64,000 nt of DNA from positions 83,178 to 147,177 of the forward strand of contig BCJU01000001.1 in assembly GCA_001600355.1 (NCBI GenBank). The letters run 5' to 3'. Origin of the DNA: Meira nashicola (lineage: Eukaryota > Basidiomycota > Exobasidiomycetes > Exobasidiales > Brachybasidiaceae). A model generated the notes under the pieces. The model had not been told where the DNA came from. It did no database searches and worked only from the letters and a program-made list of their open reading frames with translations. The position numbers and the translations under genes were made by a program. This document shows, piece by piece, positions 42,398 to 52,191 of the stretch (within the stretch, counting starts at the first letter, position 1; each line of letters starts with the position of its first letter).

Positions 42398-45250
42398 ATG
42401 GCATCGTCCTCCTATAGTTTTGCAAGAGGATTATGTTCGCAGAAATCACACAATATTTATGCTGTCACAAGGCATAATCACATACGCCTGCCTAGATGCA
42501 CTTTCAGAAAGATCCATAGTTCACCTATTCTTCCCACCTTAGATAAAACATCTGCTTTTCGCAATGTATCTTTTTGGGGTCATATAGATGCAGGAAAGAC
42601 AACCTTGACGGAAAAGGTCCTTTACCTTGCCAACGCACTTGTTCCACCTTCATCATCAAGTGAGAATGTTAGCACTCAAAGCTCACGCATGCTACCAGGA
42701 GACGTCGACAGTGGGAGTACAGTGACAGATTTTCTGGAAGCAGAAAGGCAGAGGGGAATCACGATTCAATCCGCTGCAGTCGGTCCTTTTGGTTGGACGA
42801 GCGAAAAAGGTAAATTAGCCAAAATCATTCTAGTCGATACGCCCGGTCATATCGATTTCACCATCGAGGTCGAAAGAAGTTTGCGCGTTGCAGATGGATG
42901 TGTAATTTTGATCGATGGAGTGGAAGGCGTAGAAAGTCAAACTGAAGGTGTTTGGAAGATTGCAAACCGATACAATGTTCGATCTCATATCGCTTTCGTC
43001 AATAAGTTGGATAGGATGGGTGCTTCCTTGATACGAAGTATTCGATCCATCATCCAAAAAGGTCTGCATACACGACCGATGCTACTTCAACTGCCAGTGT
43101 TCGCAAGCAAGAGTCCTACAAATTCAGTCACAGGATCATCTATGGATGAAGAAAATTTGACCGGTCTGATCGACCTCACATCTGCAAAACCAATGATGGT
43201 GAACTTTTTTGGTGGAAAAGCAGGCGAAAATGTTGAATGCATGTGCTTGGATGAAGCAGTCAAAGAAGGAAGAGTGTTGCGATCCTTAGCAGAGGAAGCG
43301 CTCAAAGCAAGGTCTGCTATCGTTGAAAATGCTGCCAACCTTGACGAAAAGCTTCTTGATCAAACTTTGAAAGCAATGGAAAGCGATGATGCAGGCGAAG
43401 ATTATACATCTCTGATCGATGCTGACTCATTACGGCAATCTATACGCCGGTTAGTGATTCGAGGCGAAGTCTTACCAGTACTTTGTGGTAGTGCAGCTAG
43501 AGGTGTAGGTGTGCAAGCAGTCTTGGATGCAGTTGTGGACTATTTGCCAAGTCCAGGAGAAGCGGGTGACTTTGATGCTGCTGCTGAGAGAAATGTTGCT
43601 TCAGGATGCGTTTGGGGAGAAGTGCGGACGCCAACAAAAAACCAATCCGATCGGAAAAAAGGACGACAGAAGAAAGGTGGAGCAAGTGTCACAGAAGAAG
43701 CTGCTAGATCTGACCAAGATCATGTCAGCATCTCGATAGACGATCAAGCTTTGTCCCTCTTGGCCTTCAAAGTCGTTTGGGACAAAAGAAAAGGTCCAAT
43801 GACGTTTGTGCGCCTCTACTCTGGATCTTTGACTCGCTCTTCCACCTTGCTGAACACGATGACCGGATCACGAGAACGTTTGAGTAAAATCTTGTTCGTC
43901 TTTGCAGATCGTCATGTTGAAACAGAAAGACTTGAAGCAGGTCAGATTGGTGTTTTGCTAGGATTGAAGGATACCCGAACAGGTGATACATTGGTGGACA
44001 TCCGAATGCCGACGGGGAAGACTTCGAATAAAGATGATGGTGAGACTTGGTCCAAAAATGCAACCACATTGACTTTACGACAGGTCAATGTACCGCCTCC
44101 CGTTTTTAGTATGTCGATTGAACCTTTGTCAAAATCAGATGAAGGTCCTTTGCGCGAAGCATTGGACATGCTCATTCGCACAGATCCAAGTCTGCATCTC
44201 GATCAAGGCACGTCATCAAGCGGAACAGCTTTGGGATCCGTGGCAGCCTCCACTGGTGGTCAAATGGTGTTGAGCGGAATGGGTGAATTACACTTGGAAA
44301 TTGCACGCGATCGCTTGAAAGAAGAATTTGGGGCAAAGGCGCACTTGGGAAACGTACGTGTGAGTTACCGTGAAACAGCAGTCGAAACGGGTGACTCAAC
44401 AATTTCGACAGAGCATTTGATTGACCGTGAAGTGATGGGACAACGTTTGAAGGCATCATGTACAATGTCTGTGCGTGCTCTTTTGCCTGAAGAGATGGAA
44501 GACGAACATTATGGCGGCAACCAAATCATCATTGATGAGATTGCAGAGGACATTGACGAGGCACAATCTGCAAAAAGCGATTCCAAAGCACATCAGCGCG
44601 GTTCAACTTTTTCTTCGGCCTCGGAGACCATTGACAGTGACGCCATTAGAAGGGCATTGCAGGCTGGCTTAACAGCTGCTCTTTCGCGTGGTCCGATGAG
44701 CGGTAATCCAGTGACAGGGCTTTTTGTTCACATCAGCAATGTTCGCTCGTACGGTACTGCTGTTTCTCCTACAAAAGCGTTCAGTCTTTTAGCTTCTCAA
44801 GCCTTGCGAGAATCTCTGCGATCTGTCGGGGTGACTTTGATGGAACCATTCATGGATGTGCGAATACAATGTGATGAAGAATCATTGGGCAAAGTGGTCG
44901 CAAATTTGACTAGCGAGCAAGATGGAACTGTTGAGCAAGTTGACCATGCAATAGGAGGCAATACGGATTTGAACGATCCCACAGATTCGGTTTACATTCC
45001 ATCTCCAGAAGCTGTCAAGGATGGCCCATCAAGTACTGTTGCTGCTGTGACAGGATCGAACGGTTTGACTGGTAGTGATGGCAAGTGTACCATCTTGGCC
45101 GTTGTTCCACTTGTTCGGCTGGTGCGCTATAGTTCAATCTTGCGTGCTTTGACCAAAGGAAAAGCGACATACGAGATGGCTTTTCGTGGTTTTTCCAAGG
45201 TTTCCCCAGAGCGTCAAAAGGAAATTCTGATTGATCTGGGTCGCATTTAG
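42398..45250 (+). CDS. MEF2: mitochondrial elongation factor G2 / ribosome-releasing factor 2
   Basis: Single exon, 950 aa. The first 50 residues are rich in Ser, Arg and His with few acidic residues, a plausible mitochondrial presequence. GTPase motifs are G1 GHIDAGKT (about residue 60), G2 in ERQRGITIQSAAV, G3 DTPGH (about 147), G4 NKLD (about 202) and G5 CGSA. The block GDVDSGSTVTDF is typical of the EF-G2/GFM2 branch rather than translocating EF-G1. EF-G domains II-V follow, with GMGELHLEIARDRL and the C-terminal ATYEMAFRGFSKV. This branch splits mitochondrial ribosomes together with the recycling factor (family knowledge). The protein is longer than yeast Mef2 because of Ser-rich inserts, including a Lys/Arg-rich one at about residues 412-440. 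The 192-bp satellite begins 160 bp downstream. Confidence 0.9.
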   Translation: MASSSYSFARGLCSQKSHNIYAVTRHNHIRLPRCTFRKIHSSPILPTLDKTSAFRNVSFWGHIDAGKTTLTEKVLYLANALVPPSSSSENVSTQSSRMLPGDVDSGSTVTDFLEAERQRGITIQSAAVGPFGWTSEKGKLAKIILVDTPGHIDFTIEVERSLRVADGCVILIDGVEGVESQTEGVWKIANRYNVRSHIAFVNKLDRMGASLIRSIRSIIQKGLHTRPMLLQLPVFASKSPTNSVTGSSMDEENLTGLIDLTSAKPMMVNFFGGKAGENVECMCLDEAVKEGRVLRSLAEEALKARSAIVENAANLDEKLLDQTLKAMESDDAGEDYTSLIDADSLRQSIRRLVIRGEVLPVLCGSAARGVGVQAVLDAVVDYLPSPGEAGDFDAAAERNVASGCVWGEVRTPTKNQSDRKKGRQKKGGASVTEEAARSDQDHVSISIDDQALSLLAFKVVWDKRKGPMTFVRLYSGSLTRSSTLLNTMTGSRERLSKILFVFADRHVETERLEAGQIGVLLGLKDTRTGDTLVDIRMPTGKTSNKDDGETWSKNATTLTLRQVNVPPPVFSMSIEPLSKSDEGPLREALDMLIRTDPSLHLDQGTSSSGTALGSVAASTGGQMVLSGMGELHLEIARDRLKEEFGAKAHLGNVRVSYRETAVETGDSTISTEHLIDREVMGQRLKASCTMSVRALLPEEMEDEHYGGNQIIIDEIAEDIDEAQSAKSDSKAHQRGSTFSSASETIDSDAIRRALQAGLTAALSRGPMSGNPVTGLFVHISNVRSYGTAVSPTKAFSLLASQALRESLRSVGVTLMEPFMDVRIQCDEESLGKVVANLTSEQDGTVEQVDHAIGGNTDLNDPTDSVYIPSPEAVKDGPSSTVAAVTGSNGLTGSDGKCTILAVVPLVRLVRYSSILRALTKGKATYEMAFRGFSKVSPERQKEILIDLGRI

Positions 45251-45410
45251 ACGTTTGTACATCTTACCCTTTTTGCGGATTTGGATACTATCGAAAACTT
45301 TTGCATTCGAGTGCTTCAGTTTTTGTTGGGTGAGGTAGAGAAAGATACGGTCAGGTATTTGACTTTGATTGTGTGGTGCACAAAGAGAGATTGGTATCCA
45401 ATCCCAGTCT

Positions 45411-46860
45411 TCCACCGTCCTTTGCCAACCTTACAAGATACTGCTTTCCATCTCAGGGCGAGTCTCCTCGGTCCCATTCCGGAGTATCAAGCTCAGAAGA
45501 CTTGGTCAAGTGTTGGACTTGGATTGAATGATGCACAGACGTTCAGATACTGGTAATTGGTGATGTGATGCACACTGAGATGTTTGTATCCATTCCAAAC
45601 CTTCCACCGTCCTTTGTCAACCTTGCAAGACACTGCTTTCCATCTCAGGGCNNNNNNNNNNNNNNNNNNNNNNNNNNNNNNNNNNNNNNNNNNNNNNNNN
45701 NNNNNNNNNNNNNNNNNNNNNNNNNNNNNNNNNNNNNNNNNNNNNNNNNNNNNNNNNNNNNNNNNNNNNNNNNNNNNNNNNNNNNNNNNNNNNNNNNNNN
45801 NNNNNNNNNNNNNNNNNNNNNNNNNNNNNNNNNNNNNNNNNNNNNNNNNNNNNNNNNNNNNNNNNNNNNNNNNNNNNNNNNNNNNNNNNNNNNNNNNNNN
45901 NNNNNNNNNNNNNNNNNNNNNNNNNNNNNNNNNNNNNNNNNNNNNNNNNNNNNNNNNNNNNNNNNNNNNNNNNNNNNNNNNNNNNNNNNNNNNNNNNNNN
46001 NNNNNNNNNNNNNNNNNNNNNNNNNNNNNNNNNNNNNNNNNNNNNNNNNNNNNNNNNNNNNNNNNNNNNNNNNNNNNNNNNNNNNNNNNNNNNNNNNNNN
46101 NNNNNNNNNNNNNNNNNNNNNNNNNNNNNNNNNNNNNNNNNNNNNNNNNNNNNNNNNNNNNNNNNNNNNNNNNNNNNNNNNNNNNNNNNNNNNNNNNNNN
46201 NNNNNNNNNNNNNNNNNNNNNNNNNNNNNNNNNNNNNNNNNNNNNNNNNNNNNNNNNNNNNNNNNNNNNNNNNNNNNNNNNNNNNNNNNNNNNNNNNNNN
46301 NNNNNNNNNNNNNNNNNNNNNNNNNNNNNNNNNNNNNNNNNNNNNNNNNNNNNNNNNNNNNNNNNNNNNNNNNNNNNNNNNNNNNNNNNNNNNNNNNNNN
46401 NNNNNNNNNNNNNNNNNNNNNNNNNNNNNNNNNNNNNNNNNNNNNNNNNNNNNNNNNNNNNNNNNNNNNNNNNNNNNNNNNNNNNNNNNNNNNNNNNNNN
46501 NNNNNNNNNNNNNNNNNNNNNNNNNNNNNNNNNNNNNNNNNNNNNNNNNNNNNNNNNNNNNNNNNNNNNNNNNNNNNNNNNNNNNNNNNNNNNNNNNNNN
46601 NNNNNNNNNNNNNNCCATCCTTTGTCAACCTTGCAAGATACTGCTTTCCATCTCAGGGCGAGTCTCCTCGGTCCCATTCCGGAGTATCAATCTCAGAAAA
46701 CTTGGTCAGGCGCTGGACTTGAAGTGGGTGGTAATGAAGAGCAAGAGAGATTCAAAGCCTACAACCATCCTTTGTCAACCTTACAAAATACTGCTTTCCA
46801 TCTCAGGGCGAGTCTCCTCGGTCCCATTCCGGAGTATCATGCTCAGAAAACTTGGTCAAG
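45411..46860. repeat. 192-bp satellite array, interrupted by an assembly gap
   Basis: TCCACCGTCCTTTG occurs at 45411 and 45603 (period 192). After the gap the core returns at 46615 and again at 46765 (period 150, a shortened spacer). The core of about 110 bp (from the CCTTTG segment through TCCCATTCCGGAGTAT to TTGGACTT) is nearly identical in all copies. The spacer between cores is the variable part. The orientation is opposite to the copies at 1-245. The array cannot be resolved further because of the gap. Confidence 0.9.
45652..46614. other. assembly gap of 963 N
   Basis: A run of N inside the satellite. It begins within a core copy (after CATCTCAGGGC) and ends at the start of another, so it very likely hides further repeat units. 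The true length is unknown. ORFs drawn through it are artefacts. Confidence 0.99.
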
Positions 46861-46871
46861 TGTTGGACTTA

Positions 46872-47012
46872 GGGGAGATCAGGGGGTGTGGGAAGGGAGG
46901 GGGAGAGGGAAGGGTAGGAATGGTGGGAGTGGTGGGAGTGGTGGGAATGGTTGGAGTGGTGGTGTGGAAAGAATGGTGATGCGGAAGGAATGGTGGTGTG
47001 GAAGGAAGAAGT
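46872..47012 (+). repeat. G-rich tract and GGTGGGAGT minisatellite with G-quadruplex pattern
   Basis: Six runs of three or more G occur between 46882 and 46914 with loops of one to three bases, which fits a strong G-quadruplex motif on the + strand. It is followed by GGTGGGAGTGGTGGGAGTGG-type repeats up to about 46960 and looser GGAAT/GGTGT repeats to 47012. No coding function is apparent. Confidence 0.75.
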
Positions 47013-47466
47013 AGTAAAAATGTTTGTGAGGGGGAAAGAATGGAATCAATTTTCAAAACATGGGCTTCTTTATAATATTATGAGAGCATACATTCAAACT
47101 TTGCCGAATATATGCACTTTGTGATAGACACGTAGAGCAATCCCTACTTTTGGATTCTTCTTCTATGCGCGGTAAGCAAGCTAGTCCTTTTTTCTACTCC
47201 TTCGATATATCATTGTTGTTAGGTTACAGGTCACTATCGTTTGGTTGGTAGTGGTAGGTGACTAAGTATCTTTGTTGCTGTTACCTTAGTGAGACTCAGA
47301 ACTAGGCAGGCAGGGTCAGGAGATTGATTAAATGACAGAATAGAAAATGTTAAATTTATAATATGTCTGTCTGTCACAACTCTTACCGGCATTAAAGGAA
47401 GCTTCTGGTACAAATTCCATATCATTGTGTCTAGTATCTACAAGGGAGAAGTAATTTCGAGAAAGT
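47013..47466. other. intergenic region downstream of the polyprotein gene
   Basis: 3' flank of the leftward polyprotein gene. Unique, AT-rich sequence with no gene, RNA or repeat recognised. Confidence 0.5.
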
Positions 47467-47905
47467 TTATTGTTTTTCTGCACTTTGCTTCACTGCTTCA
47501 ATGTATTTTCCATAGTCTGCACCTGGACTACGTTTTACCATCTTGAGTGTTTGCCAATCATCCGATTCATTGGATATTTCACGCTTTTTCGGATCTTGAG
47601 CGACTTGTTTCTTCATTGCATCTATGTATTTGTCATATTCCGGTGCTGCTGGACTACGTTTGGCCAATTTGTAGTCTTGCCAATCATTGAATAGGTTGGA
47701 ATTATCACGCTTTTTCGGTTTTTGAACAACTTCCTTTTTCACTGCATTTATGTATTTGTCATATTCCGGTGCTGCAGGACTACGTTTGACCAAAGCATCT
47801 AATGAATTTGAAAAGAGTTCACGTTTCTTGGGCTTTTCACCAACTTCTTTCTTTACTGCTTCGATATACTTACTGTAATCAGCTCTCTTGTCCAAACGAA
47901 TTTCT
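47467..47905 (-). repeat. four C-terminal peptide repeats of the polyprotein
   Basis: In-frame repeats encoding ADYSKYIEAVKKEVGEKPKK, APEYDKYINAVKKEVVQK, APEYDKYIDAMKKQVAQD and ADYGKYIEAVKQSAEKQ, in order toward the stop. Repeats one to three end in a P-K-K-R dibasic site, repeats two to four are preceded by a K-R-S-P, and about 20 variable residues lie between them. The DNA of the middle two is most alike. Confidence 0.85.
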
Positions 47906-50900
47906 GACGCAAGATTTCGCTTTACAGGTCCAGGTGAAGGACTTTTAGAAGGTGAACTTGATCCACCACCACCACCACCAAGAACTGATTTAAGTATAGG
48001 TGCAGTTATTGCACCTGCAATGGTTGCCATTGACATTTTACCTACTAAAGAATCCATTGTAGGATGTGGTGTTGCAGCAGCAGCAGCAGCAGCAGGAGCA
48101 ACATGAGACGCTTTACGTGCCAAAGTGTGAACGAAAGGACCAGTCAATTTCATCTTTACAGTTCGGCGAGAAATTGTATCTTGAGAAGCGTCATCGATTA
48201 CTTCTTCAAAGTCATCCACAAATCCTTCTTCGACGCCAATTGAACGCTTATTGAGAAAAGATTGATATTCCGCATCAATTGGATGCAATAATTCTGATTT
48301 TTCTCGTTTGGAGAATATGACAGCTTCATTTTCATCAAAAGTCTCCACTTCTCGTTTAGGATGTGCTTTGGAAGATGAGAGTGCACCAATAGAGTTCTTG
48401 ATCAAAGTGCCGCCCATCAAAGCTATCGTAGCATAATCAGCAATAGCGAATGCACGATTTTGAAAAGATGTTGGTGAACCTCTTTCAACCAGGTTCTGAT
48501 AGATTGGTTCATGTTCTGTAATGAATTCATCACGTTTCATTAAACCGGTAAGTCCTGCTACACCGGCTAATGCGCTCACGATAGCAATATCTTTTTTGCC
48601 ATATTTTCCACGTTTGTCAAGTTGTTCTTCATCACTTAATTCACGTTTTGTAATCGGACGTGTAGCTTCTTTAGCACCTGGATCAACCATTGCTGCTGCT
48701 GTTGATAAAGCAATACCCGCTCCTATTGCTCCAATCACTTTTTGTTTGGGAGTCATCTTGTTGAAATACTTTGCAATCATATTGCGTTTTTCGCTTTTGA
48801 CATCCTCTGTATCTTCGTCATAATTATCGACTGTAGTCTCTTCGTCAATCATCGGACATGATAATGACTCATCAATTGAACGCTTTCTGGCTTTCGTTGC
48901 TCCTTCTGCATTTTGTGGTAAAGTGCCAACAGGTACAGTATGTATCTTTCGTGTTCCTGGTTGATCATGAGTGAAAGCGTATCCGTAACCTGCAATTGCA
49001 ACTCCAACTAAAGATCCAGTAAGTGCACTAGCAAGTTTTCCACCTTTGGCTTCTCTTCTTTCCAAATTACTAAAAGTTTGTTCATCAAGATTTCTCTTTT
49101 TTGGAGCAGGTGCTGGAGCAGGTGAAGGACCTGCAGGTGGTGCTGGATTCTCTGGCTTAGCAGGTTGCTCCGGAGGTTGAGGAGCAGTTGCTTCAGCAGC
49201 ATCAACAGGTGGTGGTTGTTCTGCAGCTTGTTTCGCTTTGGAATTATGATAGATTGCATGACCAACTACTCCTGCAACTGCACCAACTAATAAAGCTCCG
49301 ATTACACCTTTTTTACCTCCACCACCTTTCTTCATTTGTTGAGTTACAGGTTCAAGATGATGATCGAAAACGTGTTGATGAACGGATTTAAATACTGTCA
49401 CGCTACCTCCTCCACCATGTCCATTGCTGTGAACACCACTGCCACCGCCACCACCACGACCACGTCTACGACGTCCACGTTGAGGAGAACGTTTTACCAA
49501 TGAACGTTCTGCCGGAGGAGGAGCATCTGAAGGTGGTTCTTGTGCAGGTTGTTGTTGAGCAGCAGCAGCAGCTTGAGCTTGTGCATCAACCGCATTTGTA
49601 TATTGACGATGACCAAGAGCACCCAATGTCGCACCAACGGCAGCAAAAGCAATCTTTTTACCTTTGGATGAAGTTTTCTTTACTTCTTCTTGTGCAGCAG
49701 AAGGTGGTGCATGATGAAATCTATGTACTTCTTCTACCCTTGCTGGCATTACAAGGTTTGAATTATCACGATAAAATTCTTTAACTTGATCGTTTGGTTC
49801 ATGTTGGGGTGAATGATGTCCTTGATGTGATCCTTGATGTGGACTAGATGGAGAAGAAGAAGAGGAAGATGCTGTTGAACTTTGTCTTTGCAGATGAGGC
49901 TTTGATTGAACGCTTCCACTACTACTACTACTACTACTACTACTGCTACTATGACCTGATGAATGCTGTGGAGCATGATGATTTCCGCCTTTACTATGTA
50001 CGTGAGGAGTATTGACGTGAGGAGTACTTCCATGATTTCCAAAATTCATATGTGTAACAGACACCTTTTCGGCCACAGTATGTTGAATTCCAGAACTTTT
50101 GCCTTTACTTAATTGTCTTGCAACTTTAGATGCTACCTTTCCAAGCTGACCACTCTCATTTCTTTTAACAAATACCGGTTCCATATCTCTTCTATCCAAT
50201 TCTTTCTTTGAAGAATTCTTTACTACTTTTCTACCGGCTAAAGAAGCAGCTAAAGTTGTTACTGCAACTGCTCCAGGAAGAATAAAAAGTTGAACAGTTG
50301 AAGATGCAGTTTCGGCAACTTCTGTATTTTTACCTGGAGATCGTTTTTCAAGTGTATTTTCTTGTTGTTGTAATACTAATCCTCTTCTTTGCTTTGGTGC
50401 TCCTTGACCGATTTGTTCGAGATATTGTTTATTTTCCTTTTCTTGTCCTGATTTACCAGTTCTTTGACCTAAGAATGTTCCCAATAAAGCAGCAGCAAAG
50501 ATTGTCGTCTTTCTTCCACTTCGACGTTCAAGTTTACAATCATCTTCTGTGCATATTGTCTGATCATCATCCATCAAAAAGTCTTCATCTCTTCGTACGT
50601 GTGGATTTGGAGGAATAGGTTTTGGATTAGGACTAACGATGGCATTATATAATGCAGAAGCAGCTCCTGTTTTAACTGCACCATAAGCTGTTGCTGTTGT
50701 GGCTAAAAACATTGTCACTTTATCCGTTGCTGCTCTTGCTAATTGCTTTTTGAATTGTCGACGTTGTAAAATAACTTGATCACGTTTTTGTAAGTGTGTT
50801 TTCACATTTCCTGCTTTTGCATCTTCTGTTATTGTAGCATGTAATTGTGGAACGCCTAATCCAGAAGCAGATAATGCAGTTCCAGCAAACATGGCAGCCG

Positions 50901-52191
50901 TAAGTACAGAACCTTTTCCAGGTTTCCATCTACGTTGCAAATCTTCAGAATCGTCTCTACGAAAAAGTATGTTTTCATTCTCTTCTTGATCTCTTCTTTG
51001 ATTGAGTTGATGCATTAACCATCCAAGTCCAACTCCCATTCCAGCAATTCCAACCAGTTTTGCATTCTTTCCGGCTTTATTTAATGCAGCAGATTCAGCA
51101 CGTCTATCCAACGTAACATCTTCATAGATTGGCAGATTTGAAGAAATAGAAGAAGAAGAAAAAACACTTTGTGATCGTAAAGCTCCTTTTGGAATGATGA
51201 AATTCAAACCTTTTTTTGCAACAGGAACACAAGTAATAATTGGCATTTGATCTGCTGCAAATTCATCTTTCATACTTCGACGCCTATATGCATGTGTATC
51301 ATCATCGGTAACATATTGAGCTTTATGTATAGCTTGATATGCAGCAGGAATGTACATCAAACTTGTCATTGCACCTGTCCAAGATAAAACTCTTGCAACA
51401 GTTGGATTTGGTTCTTTGATTGCATTTGCTGTTTGCTTTGGCGCAGATGAAATTGGCTTACTCATCGTTGATGTCATATGACTACTTGCATGACTTGCAC
51501 TTGGTCGAATAGAAGGCATATGAACATGTCCAATACTCTTTGAAATTGATTTTGGAAAACTACGTTGTTCTTTGCATTCATCACAATCCAAAAACATCAC
51601 AACCTCATCTCGTTTCACATGATTAAAAGCTGAAGGTGGTGGTGGTGGCATATCAGATGTACTTGAATTCTTTCGTTTTATACCACCATTCTTTTTTATT
51701 TCCGCTTCTGCTGCTTTTTGTTTGATCTTTTGAATTTGTTCTGCATCCCATGCTTGAGCGGCACCTGTAAGAAAAGCAGGTAATGCAATTATACCTGCTA
51801 AATTACCTACTGCTTGTAAACGTTGATCGATTGGCATACTTTTCCATGTTTTTACTAATTTGTGTAAAATTCTTTTTTGTATGATTGAATTAGTAGGATT
51901 TGATTGATTTTTATTTTCTTGAATTGGTTGCATATAGCTATTAGAATAATCTATATGAACCAAAAATCCAGTATCATTTGGCAAAAGAGAACTGCACTCC
52001 TTTATTTCCTTCAAAATATGATTTGCAATTCTTCTTTCATGATTCTCCCGCCATTCTGTTGAATTGTTCCACGAAAAATTACTTGAGTCCTTATTTGAAG
52101 GTGCTGCATCTTCGAATACCGGAACAGCGGCGCACGTATGTCTGGTCAAAAAGCATAATGCTGATACACTCAAAGCACGAAAGAGTTTCAT
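47467..52191 (-). CDS. secreted Kex2-type polyprotein precursor with repeated hydrophobic segments
   Basis: Single exon, 1574 aa, not assigned to any family I know. A signal peptide covers about residues 1-21 (LFRALSVSALCFLTRHTCAA). The rest holds more than thirty dibasic KR or RR sites, often as VKR, LKR or KKR before an acidic or Ser residue, the pattern cut by the Golgi protease Kex2. Between these sites lie about fourteen short Gly/Ala-rich hydrophobic segments, for example KGVIGALLVGAVAGVVGHAI and KLASALTGSLVGVAIAGYGY. A Pro-rich part (about residues 1030-1055), poly-Ser and Gly/Arg-rich stretches occur mid-protein. The C-terminus has four repeats built on Y-x-K-Y-I-x-A-x-K-K/Q, each bounded by dibasic sites. 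Known Kex2-processed fungal polyproteins include repellents, pheromones and virulence peptides. Processing here is inferred from the sites, and a multi-pass membrane protein is the main alternative. Confidence 0.7.
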   Translation of the reverse strand: MKLFRALSVSALCFLTRHTCAAVPVFEDAAPSNKDSSNFSWNNSTEWRENHERRIANHILKEIKECSSLLPNDTGFLVHIDYSNSYMQPIQENKNQSNPTNSIIQKRILHKLVKTWKSMPIDQRLQAVGNLAGIIALPAFLTGAAQAWDAEQIQKIKQKAAEAEIKKNGGIKRKNSSTSDMPPPPPSAFNHVKRDEVVMFLDCDECKEQRSFPKSISKSIGHVHMPSIRPSASHASSHMTSTMSKPISSAPKQTANAIKEPNPTVARVLSWTGAMTSLMYIPAAYQAIHKAQYVTDDDTHAYRRRSMKDEFAADQMPIITCVPVAKKGLNFIIPKGALRSQSVFSSSSISSNLPIYEDVTLDRRAESAALNKAGKNAKLVGIAGMGVGLGWLMHQLNQRRDQEENENILFRRDDSEDLQRRWKPGKGSVLTAAMFAGTALSASGLGVPQLHATITEDAKAGNVKTHLQKRDQVILQRRQFKKQLARAATDKVTMFLATTATAYGAVKTGAASALYNAIVSPNPKPIPPNPHVRRDEDFLMDDDQTICTEDDCKLERRSGRKTTIFAAALLGTFLGQRTGKSGQEKENKQYLEQIGQGAPKQRRGLVLQQQENTLEKRSPGKNTEVAETASSTVQLFILPGAVAVTTLAASLAGRKVVKNSSKKELDRRDMEPVFVKRNESGQLGKVASKVARQLSKGKSSGIQHTVAEKVSVTHMNFGNHGSTPHVNTPHVHSKGGNHHAPQHSSGHSSSSSSSSSSSGSVQSKPHLQRQSSTASSSSSSPSSPHQGSHQGHHSPQHEPNDQVKEFYRDNSNLVMPARVEEVHRFHHAPPSAAQEEVKKTSSKGKKIAFAAVGATLGALGHRQYTNAVDAQAQAAAAAQQQPAQEPPSDAPPPAERSLVKRSPQRGRRRRGRGGGGGSGVHSNGHGGGGSVTVFKSVHQHVFDHHLEPVTQQMKKGGGGKKGVIGALLVGAVAGVVGHAIYHNSKAKQAAEQPPPVDAAEATAPQPPEQPAKPENPAPPAGPSPAPAPAPKKRNLDEQTFSNLERREAKGGKLASALTGSLVGVAIAGYGYAFTHDQPGTRKIHTVPVGTLPQNAEGATKARKRSIDESLSCPMIDEETTVDNYDEDTEDVKSEKRNMIAKYFNKMTPKQKVIGAIGAGIALSTAAAMVDPGAKEATRPITKRELSDEEQLDKRGKYGKKDIAIVSALAGVAGLTGLMKRDEFITEHEPIYQNLVERGSPTSFQNRAFAIADYATIALMGGTLIKNSIGALSSSKAHPKREVETFDENEAVIFSKREKSELLHPIDAEYQSFLNKRSIGVEEGFVDDFEEVIDDASQDTISRRTVKMKLTGPFVHTLARKASHVAPAAAAAAATPHPTMDSLVGKMSMATIAGAITAPILKSVLGGGGGGSSSPSKSPSPGPVKRNLASEIRLDKRADYSKYIEAVKKEVGEKPKKRELFSNSLDALVKRSPAAPEYDKYINAVKKEVVQKPKKRDNSNLFNDWQDYKLAKRSPAAPEYDKYIDAMKKQVAQDPKKREISNESDDWQTLKMVKRSPGADYGKYIEAVKQSAEKQ

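Noticed and set aside
45493..47014. ORFs of 327-476 codons on both strands across the satellite
   Set aside because: They consist almost entirely of N and only look open because no stop can be read in the gap.
47467..52191. Calling the polyprotein a homologue of a known fungal peptide toxin precursor
   Set aside because: Only the layout (signal, dibasic sites, hydrophobic segments) is alike. No sequence homology is visible, so no toxin call is made.
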